A DNA stretch of 48,515 bases. Origin: Bradyrhizobium sp. GTDB taxonomy: Bacteria; Pseudomonadota; Alphaproteobacteria; Rhizobiales; Xanthobacteraceae. The position numbers and the translations under genes were made by a program. Of the stretch, positions 16,597-23,758 are shown in pieces; position 1 is the first letter of the stretch, and every line of letters starts with the position of its first letter. The notes under the pieces were generated by a model. It saw nothing but the letters and a program-made list of their open reading frames with translations, searched no databases and had not been told where the DNA came from. Location: contig JAQGKC010000495.1 of assembly GCA_028290305.1 (NCBI GenBank), positions 1 to 48,515 of the forward strand, written 5' to 3'.

Positions 16597-17910
16597 ATGC
16601 CCCGGATGCGTCGTGACCTGATCCTGCGTGGCGGCCGCGTTCTGTGCGCTGGCTCGGCGATGCCGGAGCCTCTGGAGGTCAGGATCGGGGGCAATGGACG
16701 CATCGTCGCGATTGCGCCGGTGCTGCCGGAGGGTGACGCGCAGGTTTGTGCGCTCGATGGCCAACTGGTGCTGCCGGGCATGGTCGATATTCACCAGCAT
16801 CTGGACAAGTCGCGGACTCGCGCGCTGGTGTCCAATCCCTCCGGCACGCTTGCCGGTGCATCGGCTGCCTATCGCGCGCTGGCGCCGACGATCACGCAGG
16901 ATCAGATGATCTCGCGCGCCTTGCGGACGGTCGAGGCCTGCAGCGCCTTCGGCACAGTGGCGATCCGAAGCCATACCAATATCGATCCGCAATCCGGCGT
17001 TCGGGGCGTTGAGGCCATGGTTGCGGTGCGCCAGCGTTGCGCGGATCGCATGCGGATCCAGGTCGTCGCCCATGTCACTTCCGATGCCACGTCAATGCTG
17101 CCGGAGAGCGAGGCCTGGCTACGGGCAGCGGTCGACCTGGGGATCGATGTCATCGGCGGCGTGCCGGCTTTTTCCGACCAGCCGGTCGCTTTCATGAAGC
17201 TGCTGTTTGAGATGGCTCAACGGAGCGGTCTTCCGCTCGACATGCACATCGACGAACATCTCGACGACACGAGGTTGCTGTTTGATGAACTCGCGCAAAT
17301 GACACGCGCCTACGGCATGGCTGGCCGGGTAGTCGCCGGCCATTGTTCGGCACTGAGCGCCATGCCGCAGGACGCGGCGCTGCGCACGATCGACAATCTT
17401 CGCGATGCCGGGGTCGGGATCGTCACTCTCCCGGCAGCCAATCTGTTCCTGCAGGGCCGCGAGACGGACCGCCTGCCGCCGCGTGGACTGACGCGGGTCA
17501 AGCAGCTCCTCGATGCCGGTGTCGCGGTCGCGGCGGCGTCGGACAACGTGCAGGACCCGTTTGTCCCCACAGGCTCCGGCGATATGCTGGAGATTGCCCG
17601 GTGGACGCTGCTCGCCGGACAGCTTGGCCTCGGCGATCTGCGGAAAGCTTTCGACATGGTCAGTGCAGTGCCCGCGCTGCTGATGGGCTTTGGCAACGAC
17701 TGGGGCATTCGGGAAGGCGCACGGGCGGATCTTCTCATTGCGCGCGCGGACTCTGTCGACGATCTGGTGGCGGGTGGCGCCCTCGAACGCACCGTGCTGC
17801 TTGAGGGGCGCGTCGTCGCCTCGACGGCGCGTTCGGCGGGCCTTCATCCCGATCCGTTTACAGGCAGCGCAGGTGCGGCCAAGCCGTATATCGAGGCGGC
17901 AAGTAAGTAA
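16597..17910 (+). CDS. Amidohydrolase, cytosine-deaminase-like
   Basis: 437 residues of the amidohydrolase superfamily, CodA-like branch. Metal and active-site motifs: GMVDIHQHLDKSRT (about 65-78), SHTNIDPQSG (about 128), DMHIDEHLDD (about 214-223), VAGHCSAL (about 247), and ASDNVQDPFVPTGSGDML (about 312-329), where the Asp binds the metal. These fit cytosine/isocytosine-type deaminases; other members act on triazines or N-acyl cyclic amides. It follows the gentisate dioxygenase by 60 bases on the same strand and faces an NMT1-type ABC importer. That importer could supply a nitrogen heterocycle (inference). ATG 16606 is a possible alternative start. The substrate is uncertain. Confidence 0.78.
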   Translation: MPRMRRDLILRGGRVLCAGSAMPEPLEVRIGGNGRIVAIAPVLPEGDAQVCALDGQLVLPGMVDIHQHLDKSRTRALVSNPSGTLAGASAAYRALAPTITQDQMISRALRTVEACSAFGTVAIRSHTNIDPQSGVRGVEAMVAVRQRCADRMRIQVVAHVTSDATSMLPESEAWLRAAVDLGIDVIGGVPAFSDQPVAFMKLLFEMAQRSGLPLDMHIDEHLDDTRLLFDELAQMTRAYGMAGRVVAGHCSALSAMPQDAALRTIDNLRDAGVGIVTLPAANLFLQGRETDRLPPRGLTRVKQLLDAGVAVAAASDNVQDPFVPTGSGDMLEIARWTLLAGQLGLGDLRKAFDMVSAVPALLMGFGNDWGIREGARADLLIARADSVDDLVAGGALERTVLLEGRVVASTARSAGLHPDPFTGSAGAAKPYIEAASK

Positions 17911-17938
17911 TTTTGCACGGTCGAAGGCTCAAATCTTT

Positions 17939-18027
17939 CGTCATGGCCGGGCTTGTCCCGGCCATCTACGTCTTTCTTATTGCATCGCCGCTTAGACGTG
18001 GATGCCCGGGACAAGCCCGGGCATGAC
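17939..18027. repeat. REP-like palindromic element between convergent genes
   Basis: CGTCATGGCCGGGCTTGTCCCGGCCAT near the left and GGATGCCCGGGACAAGCCCGGGCATGAC at the right are inverted copies, each itself a hairpin. This is the common GTCATGGCCGGGC-type element of Bradyrhizobium-like genomes. It sits between the convergent amidohydrolase and ABC permease genes and can serve as a two-way terminator. Confidence 0.8.
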
Positions 18028-18067
18028 TAGAATTTTCCATACGCTTTAGTCCTTGGTTACGTTCTCA

Positions 18068-18916
18068 TCACCGCCAGTGCAGTAGCCGTGTTTCCAAGAG
18101 ATTGATCAGCTTCCCGACCGCAAGACCGAACAGCGACAGGATGACGACACCAGCGAGCAGTTGATCGGTTTGCATCAGATTGCCGGCCTGCAACACGAAG
18201 GCGCCGATGCCGAATTCAGCGCCGATCATCTCGGCGCTCACGACCAAGAGCAGCGCGATCGAGGCAGTGATGCGAAAGCCGGCGAGAATCGACGGCAGCG
18301 CGCCCGGCCAGATCACCCGGCGGACGATGGCATGGAACGGCACATTAAAACTCTGCGCCATCCGGATCAGGTTGCGCGGCACCGCATCAACGCCGCTGTA
18401 GACCGAAATCGCGGTGGAGAAGAACACGCCGAGTGCGATGGTGGCGATCTTCGGCTCCTCGCCGATACCGAGCCACAGGATCAAAAGCGGCAGCAGCGCG
18501 ATTTTCGGAATCGGAAACAGCGCCGAGATGAAGGTGATGCCGACGCCGCGCGCAAGACCGGAAAGCCCGATTGCGAAGCCGACGATCACGCCGGCAACCG
18601 TGCCGAGGAGCCAGCCGCTGCCGATCCTCATGATTGAATACGACAGATGATGCCAAAGCGCGCCACTGAGCGCGAGCTGGTAAATCGCGCGCGCGATCGC
18701 AATCGGCGTCGGCAGGAACAGAGGATTGACCCAGCCGGCGCTGCCAGCCAATTGCCAAAACGCGATCACCAGCGCCAGCGCCATCCAGCCTGAATAGCGG
18801 CCGGCCTTCGGGGCAAATCCGGCGCCGCGAAACGCCACGGGACGCGTTTCGGCCTTGCGATCGTCTTGCGGCGAAGCGTGAGGTGTTTTCGAGCGGTCAA
18901 GCATGCTGGACCTCAC
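18068..18916 (-). CDS. ABC transporter permease (SsuC/TauC family)
   Basis: 282 residues with about six membrane segments after a 45-residue polar N-terminus. The BPD_transp_1 region includes SALFPIPKIALLPLLILWLGIGEEPKI (about 127-153) and the EAA loop FNVPFHAIVRRVIWPGALPSILAGFRI (about 187-213), as in nitrate/sulfonate/taurine/pyrimidine importers. It overlaps the ATPase gene by 20 bases from ATG 18916, or by 8 bases if ATG 18904 is used; coupling is certain either way. It is the last gene of the SBP-ATPase-permease operon. Confidence 0.88.
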   Translation of the reverse strand: MRSSMLDRSKTPHASPQDDRKAETRPVAFRGAGFAPKAGRYSGWMALALVIAFWQLAGSAGWVNPLFLPTPIAIARAIYQLALSGALWHHLSYSIMRIGSGWLLGTVAGVIVGFAIGLSGLARGVGITFISALFPIPKIALLPLLILWLGIGEEPKIATIALGVFFSTAISVYSGVDAVPRNLIRMAQSFNVPFHAIVRRVIWPGALPSILAGFRITASIALLLVVSAEMIGAEFGIGAFVLQAGNLMQTDQLLAGVVILSLFGLAVGKLINLLETRLLHWR

Positions 18917-19670
18917 GCTCGGCGTCGATCGCCTCCTCGCGGATCAGCGACCACAGCTCGCTCTGCAACGTGAGCAGCTGGCTACGGGCCTTGACGTCAC
19001 CGCGTTCGCCGCGCGTCAGCGGGATGGCGACGACTTCGCGGACACGCCCGGGCCGCCGCGACAGCACGACAATGCGGTCGGCCAGCCGAACCGCTTCCTC
19101 GAGATTGTGCGTGACATAGACCGCGCCCATCGCGCCGTCGGCGAGCAGGCGAATAAAATCCTCCATCAGCAATTCGCGGGTTTGCGAATCCAGTGCCGAC
19201 AGCGGTTCGTCCATCAGCAGGATCGCGGGCCGCACCGCCAGCGCCCGCGCGATGCCGACGCGCTGGCGCATGCCGCCGGACAATTGCTTGGGGTAGGTGT
19301 TGCGAAAATCCGCAAGACTGGTGCGGCGCAAGGCATCGTCGACAATGGCGCGGCGTTCGGCCATGCTCAGGCTCGTGTGCAGCAGCGGGAATTCGGCATT
19401 CTCCTCGACCGTGCACCAGGGCAGCAGCGCGAAATCCTGGAACACAAAGGTCAGCGGATTAAAACTTTCAGGCGGCGGCGCGCCGCGCAATTCCGCGGCC
19501 CCCGCGCTCGGCTGCAGCAGACCGCCCAGGATCGACAAGAGCGTGCTCTTGCCACAGCCGGACGGACCGACGATCGCGACCACCTCGCCTGCGCGAACCG
19601 CGAACGACACGTCGTCGAGCACCTCGAGCGCGCCGAACCGGTGGCTGATATGGTCAGCGATCAGATCCAT
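18897..19670 (-). CDS. ABC transporter ATP-binding protein (SsuB/TauB family)
   Basis: 257 residues with all nucleotide-binding motifs: Walker A GPSGCGKST (about 36-44), Q-loop FVFQDFALLPW (about 76), signature LSGGMRQRVGIARAL (about 130-144), Walker B ILLMDEPLSALD (about 151-162) and the switch histidine in VYVTHNLEEA (about 189). It powers the cognate permease. The gene starts 4 bases after the binding-protein stop and overlaps the permease start. The subfamily imports nitrate, sulfonates, taurine or pyrimidines, so the solute is not defined by sequence alone. Confidence 0.9.
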   Translation of the reverse strand: MDLIADHISHRFGALEVLDDVSFAVRAGEVVAIVGPSGCGKSTLLSILGGLLQPSAGAAELRGAPPPESFNPLTFVFQDFALLPWCTVEENAEFPLLHTSLSMAERRAIVDDALRRTSLADFRNTYPKQLSGGMRQRVGIARALAVRPAILLMDEPLSALDSQTRELLMEDFIRLLADGAMGAVYVTHNLEEAVRLADRIVVLSRRPGRVREVVAIPLTRGERGDVKARSQLLTLQSELWSLIREEAIDAEREVQHA

Positions 19671-19674
19671 TTCA

Positions 19675-20718
19675 TCAATCCGGCTTCACATAGTCTTTTG
19701 CAATGATCGCGTCGACATTGAATCCCTTGTCGACGAAGCCCTGCTCCTGCAGCCAGCTTATCTGATTGGCGACATTCTTGACGTCGAGCTTGCCGTCGGG
19801 GTCGATATAGGCGCAGTTGCCGACCACCTGCTCGACCGGCAGATTGGTGTATTTCGCGATGATCTCCAGCAGCGGTTTTGTCATCTCGTTGATCGGCGCC
19901 TTGCCGCCAGCGACATTGGCCAGGATCACATCGTGATATTCGCGGTCGGCGCGAGCCAGCGCGCCAAGAAATTTTGTCACCAAGGGCTTGTCAGCCAGGG
20001 TTTTCGGCGAAGCGAACACCGCCCCCAACTGCCATGGCGTCTCGTCGCCTACCCAGCCCAATAGTTTCGCTCCGCCCGCGTCCATCAGCGTCCGCGCGGT
20101 TGAAGCCGGCAACAGAGCCGCATCGACGGTTTCACCCTTCAGGGCGGCGGCGGCATTCGACAGCGACTGCAGCGGCAGCACCTTAATATCGCTGAGCTTG
20201 AAGCCATATTTGTCGGCAAGCAGGCCGAGTGAATAGTGAAAGCTCGAGCCGACCTGCGTCACCGCGATGCGCTTGCCGGCGAGATCCTTCGGCGTTTTCA
20301 GGCCGGCGGCATAGGCATTGTTGCTGGCGAAATAACCGATCAGCGGATAGCCTGCTTTTTCGCGGCTCATGCCGCCGATCACCTTCAGCGTGCCTTTGCC
20401 CGCAAGATTATAAAGCCCCGCGGTGAAGGCCGTTACACCGAAATCGATATCGCCCGAGGTGGTCGCGACCGCGATTGGCTGTGCGGCATCGAAGAATTTC
20501 AGTTCGATATCGAGACCGGCGTCGCGGAAATAGCCTTTGTCCTGCGCGATGAACACCGGTGCCGATGACGACAGCCGGAGCACGCCGACTTTCGCTTTCA
20601 ATAATTCGCAACGGCCATCGGACGATGCGGCCGTGGTAGCGATCAAGGCCAGCAGGCTTGCGAACATCAGCCGCGCAACTCCGGGACGCGCCTTGCGGGC
20701 GCGGTATGGCTGCATCAT
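19675..20718 (-). CDS. ABC transporter substrate-binding protein (NMT1/SsuA family)
   Basis: 347 residues. A signal peptide covers roughly residues 1-33 (LMFASLLALIATTAAS). The mature protein has VGVLRLSSSAPVFIAQDKGYFRDAGLDIELKFF (about 45-77), SGDIDFGVTAFTAGLYNLAGKG, KDLAGKRIAVTQVGSS (about 144) and a C-terminal DGKLDVKNVANQISWLQEQGF segment, typical of NMT1/THI5-like and SsuA/TauA binding proteins. It captures the solute in the periplasm for the following ATPase and permease. M1 and M2 are adjacent starts (20718 or 20715). The neighbouring cytosine-deaminase-like gene suggests a pyrimidine-like or other N-heterocyclic solute (inference only). Confidence 0.85.
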   Translation of the reverse strand: MMQPYRARKARPGVARLMFASLLALIATTAASSDGRCELLKAKVGVLRLSSSAPVFIAQDKGYFRDAGLDIELKFFDAAQPIAVATTSGDIDFGVTAFTAGLYNLAGKGTLKVIGGMSREKAGYPLIGYFASNNAYAAGLKTPKDLAGKRIAVTQVGSSFHYSLGLLADKYGFKLSDIKVLPLQSLSNAAAALKGETVDAALLPASTARTLMDAGGAKLLGWVGDETPWQLGAVFASPKTLADKPLVTKFLGALARADREYHDVILANVAGGKAPINEMTKPLLEIIAKYTNLPVEQVVGNCAYIDPDGKLDVKNVANQISWLQEQGFVDKGFNVDAIIAKDYVKPD

Positions 20719-20791
20719 CCAGTTTCCCCTCGTGGTCTGTTGTTTTACGATCTGATTCGCTTGATTGAAGCATTATATCTCGGCAACGCTG

Positions 20792-20990
20792 CACTCTCCC
20801 CAACTCGGGTTTACCCGAGTTGGGCATTTGAAACGCTTGAAGTCGGATATATCCGACTTCAAGTGGGAGAGGGTTGGGGCGAGGGCTTGAAGCTTAACGA
20901 TAGGCCGTAACCCTCACCCGAATTGCACCGGACGATGCTTCGCATCGCCGAGGCAATTCGACCTCTCCCGCAAGGGGAGGTGCGATGAGC
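20792..20990. repeat. Composite palindromic intergenic repeat
   Basis: This region holds a perfect 20-base inverted repeat (AACTCGGGT-TT-ACCCGAGTT, 20802-20821) and a perfect 28-base palindrome (CTTGAAGTCGGATA/TATCCGACTTCAAG, 20836-20863). These are embedded in the CTCTCCCC...GGGAGAGGGTTGGGG...CCCTCACCCG...CTCTCCCGCAAGGGGAG sequence common between genes of Bradyrhizobium relatives. No coding potential is seen. Confidence 0.75.
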
Positions 20991-21464
20991 TCCAGCGCCC
21001 ACCGTTTCCAAATTCTCTAAAGCCCTTCGGTATCGCCTGATCCTGCCCGACAAAAGCCCCTTGTTGCTTCAATTGATGTTGTAATTTGTCGACCGCGATG
21101 TCGCGGGGAATTGTATTGCCCCCAACGCCAAGGCCGCGGCGGTCCCGGCGGCTCGCCCATCACAAAGCCGACGCCGGAGACGCGCGCCCGTGAGGACAGC
21201 GGAGACATGACAGAATCCGCCGGGGTCTTCTTGGGACGTACCAGGCACGCTGACGGCGAGCCTGTGATACCTAAAACCCATATAGATCGTCAGCGACGCT
21301 TGTCTCAATGATGTAACCCTTCGCGCGCAAGCTTGGGCGAGGCGTTTGAAAGCAGCAACACCGCGAACGGTATCACGCAAACCGCATGACCGGTTGCGCC
21401 GCGGGGCAAGCTTGTGGAAACTGGGAAAGTTCAGTCGTCTCGCCCCTAACAGGACACTCACGCC
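20991..21464. other. Gene-free stretch before the broken ketopantoate reductase
   Basis: About 470 bases with no ORF I can defend. Open frames exist on both strands but have poor start sites and no recognisable motif; the region may be eroded coding DNA. It presumably once held the promoter of the downstream reductase. Confidence 0.4.
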
Positions 21465-22446
21465 ATGCGGATATGCATTTTCGGCGCGGGCGCCGTCGGC
21501 AGCCATTTTGCGGTGCGGCTCGCGCTGGCCGGACATGACGTCTCCTGTGTGATGCGCGGGCCTCATCTAGAAGCGGTGAAGGCGAAAGGTTTGACGCTCC
21601 GCGTGGGAGACGCCGAATTTTCAGCGAGAGTCGAGAGTGGAGGCATCTGACGACCCGGCGGCGCTGGGTCCGCAGGATTTTGTCGTCAGCACATTGAAAG
21701 CGACCGGGCTGAACAGTCTGGCAACGGGTCTGGGTCCGCTGCTACGCGACGATACGGCGGTCGTGTTTGCCCAGAACGGCATTCCCTGGTGGTATGATCT
21801 CGGGCTTTCCGCCAATCAGCCGCCGCCGCCAGACCTCGGTTTTCTGGATCCCGGCGGCCGGTTGCGCGCCGCCGTGTCCAAGGATCGGATCGTCGGCGGC
21901 GTGATCTTTTCGTCAAATGAGATCGTCGAGCCGGGGATTGTCGCAAATCTTTCTCCCGATCGGAACTTGCTGCTGGTCGGCGAATCCGACGACCGCACGA
22001 CGGAACGGATCGAGCGGTTGCGAACCACACTCAACGACGCTTCAATCCAGTCGTTGCCAGTTGCGCAGATACGGGAAGCGATCTGGTCCAAGCTGCTGAC
22101 GAACATGTCGATGTCGGTGCTGTGCCTGTTGACCGGGCAGACCGCCAAGGGGGTCAGGGAGGATCCGGCGTTACGCGATGTCGTGCCGCGTCTGCTCGAT
22201 GAGGCACACGCTGTCGGACAAAGTTGCTATCCCGAAGTCAAGCGCGTCACCCGTACTGGGGCGGCGCCGGAGCACAAGCCTTCGCTGTTGCAAGACTACG
22301 AACTCGGCCGGGCGATGGAAATCGATGTGCTGGTTCGAGCGCCGGCGGCGTTCGCCAGGGCCGCAGGGCTGTCGACGCCGATGCTCGACCTGCTGGCGGC
22401 CCTCGCCATCCGTCAGGCGCGAGACAAAGGGCTGTACCAGGGTTGA
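21465..22446 (+). pseudogene. Ketopantoate reductase-like gene (PanE/ApbA), broken by a 7-bp tandem duplication
   Basis: ATG 21465 begins a clear PanE/ApbA N-terminus, ICIFGAGAVGSHFAVRLALAGH (NADP Rossmann motif), but the frame stops at 21650. The rest of the protein continues in another frame to 22446: FVVSTLKA, FAQNGIPWW, EAIWSKLLTNMSMSVLC (the helical-domain lysine and asparagine region) and HKPSLLQDYELGRAMEID (the S-L-x-Q-D motif). The break is CGAGAGT repeated exactly twice at 21625-21638; removing one copy joins the frames as SARVEASDDPAALG. An intact family member would be about 325 residues, which the repaired gene matches. It is therefore a recent inactivation. A second, intact PanE homologue lies at 39909-40910. 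Confidence 0.85.
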
Positions 22447-22449
22447 ACG

Positions 22450-22533
22450 TCACATCGCACTCTTCACTGCAGTGGCGTTGATCCACGCCGCAAACGCATC
22501 CAAAGCTTCGCGCATGACCTCGCCGTCATTTAC
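22450..22533 (-). pseudogene. 3' remnant of an alpha/beta hydrolase gene
   Basis: Read on the minus strand, this segment encodes NDGEVMREALDAFAAWINATAVKSAM and a TGA at 22452-22450. It matches the C-terminus of the intact hydrolase at 25910-26599 (NDREVMSEILDAFAAWIDAVEAAC). Over 22475-22527 against 25929-25981 the DNA is about 85% identical by eye (8 mismatches in 53). Nothing upstream of residue N continues the match, so only the tail survives. It abuts the end of the broken reductase. Confidence 0.7.
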
Positions 22534-22652
22534 TTGCATTCCCTGCGAAGTTACGAAACAATTTGCCGTTCATTTATGATTGAAGCCATTTGCTGAGGCC
22601 ATCGCATCTCGAGCAGATGCCGGTCCCGTGCGACCGATTTTGAAAGAGCACC

Positions 22653-23162
22653 ATGTTTGGTTTTATCATTCGTATTCTTCTTCTCTGTGCTTTTTTTGTA
22701 CCCGGCGTGGCCCAGGGCCAGACCCTGAGCCCTCCAGCGGCCTGCCTTTATGAAAGCAAATCATACAGTGCGGGTGCTTACCTTTGCGTCCAAAAGTCAC
22801 TCATGTTGACTTGTTCGTCGGACGACGGGCACGGCGTTTGGAAAATCGTTGCCGACCCGGATCTGAACAGGCTTTGCGTGAATCCGGTCGGACGGACTCG
22901 GGAGCCGTTCAGGACGCGACACCGTCATCGCCCGCGAATCGCAAAACGCACATCCGGTTATTCACCCCAGACGCCGGCGAAGTGTTTCGATTTTAACGGA
23001 AAACGGTACTGCGAATGGCAGGCCCGCCTCCAAGGCAGATTGGCTGTTTTCGTCCGCGCACCGGCGGAATTGAAAAATCAAATAAGAAATGGAGCTTACC
23101 GATGGCGTCGTTCGCTGCTCTTTGGAAACTGCGTGGGTTTTCTTACACCACAATGTCGGTGA
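22653..23162 (+). CDS. Secreted Cys-rich protein with KCFDFNGKRYCE motif
   Basis: 169 residues with a signal peptide (MFGFIIRILLLCAFFVPGVAQG). The first mature part has six cysteines in a small-domain pattern, CLYESKSYSAGAYLC (about 31-45) and LTCSSDDGHGVWKIV (about 52), resembling DUF1496-like domains. A basic linker follows, then KCFDFNGKRYCE (about 110-121). The same motif ends the caspase-like protein encoded convergently downstream. Here the frame continues 48 residues past the glutamate because codon 122 is TGG (23016-23018), one base from the TGA that would give the same C-terminus. That tail overlaps the next gene and looks like readthrough rather than selected sequence. Exported; function unknown. 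Confidence 0.55.
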   Translation: MFGFIIRILLLCAFFVPGVAQGQTLSPPAACLYESKSYSAGAYLCVQKSLMLTCSSDDGHGVWKIVADPDLNRLCVNPVGRTREPFRTRHRHRPRIAKRTSGYSPQTPAKCFDFNGKRYCEWQARLQGRLAVFVRAPAELKNQIRNGAYRWRRSLLFGNCVGFLTPQCR

Positions 23163-23680
23163 TCATCGGGCTCCTTATGCCTTCACAGGGCGCGCTGGCT
23201 GCACCTCCTCAACTTTACGGCAAGTCAGTCATTGTTACCTGGCAGGAAGACCGGCAGCAGAAATTCGCTGGAGAAGACCAGATGCGGTCCGTTGCAGCCG
23301 CGGGGGAGTTCGATGCGTATGTCAGCGATGCCGGCCGTACATTCAGCCGTGTCCGGCTTTCGGTGGCGAACAGACGTGGAAAGCTAAAAACGGGTAATCG
23401 CGACGCAGTCCAGGGAGAAGGGACAGCCAGGTCATTTAGTTTTCACGGATCAACGATGAACGCGAGCATGCCCCGCGGCGGTGCCGGAGCGATGCAGATA
23501 CTGGTCACTTTTGACAGCGGATTTGGGAGCTGCAGCGCACAGGTGGTGGCGGGCAAAGCAACCGGCGCCCGGTTTTCGAGGGCGAAAAGCATGATCAATG
23601 GCAATCAGGTAGATTTGTATTCGATAAAAACGAGTGGCGAGGGTTGTCGTGTTCAAAACGGGAATGTTTTCGGCAACTAA
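23102..23680 (+). CDS. Secreted or periplasmic protein of unknown function
   Basis: 192 residues from ATG 23102, where a signal-like segment begins (LRGFSYTTMSVIIGLLMPSQGALA). The frame is open 87 bases further 5', but that part overlaps the upstream gene and has no hydrophobic lead. The mature protein starts APPQLYGKSVIVTWQEDR and is predicted mostly beta: SDAGRTFSRVRLSVANRRGKLK, RSFSFHGSTMNASMPRGGAGAMQILVTFDSGFGSCSAQV, and a final VDLYSIKTSGEGCRVQNGN with two cysteines that could pair. It resembles secreted proteins found beside caspase-like genes in rhizobia only in general character. The family is not recognised. Confidence 0.6.
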   Translation: MASFAALWKLRGFSYTTMSVIIGLLMPSQGALAAPPQLYGKSVIVTWQEDRQQKFAGEDQMRSVAAAGEFDAYVSDAGRTFSRVRLSVANRRGKLKTGNRDAVQGEGTARSFSFHGSTMNASMPRGGAGAMQILVTFDSGFGSCSAQVVAGKATGARFSRAKSMINGNQVDLYSIKTSGEGCRVQNGNVFGN

Positions 23681-23758
23681 ATCCCGTTATTCGGCCTGCT
23701 AAAATGGTTCCGTTCGCAGTTGCGCCGTTCGGCGCACGTATTTACCCGACGTATTTGA

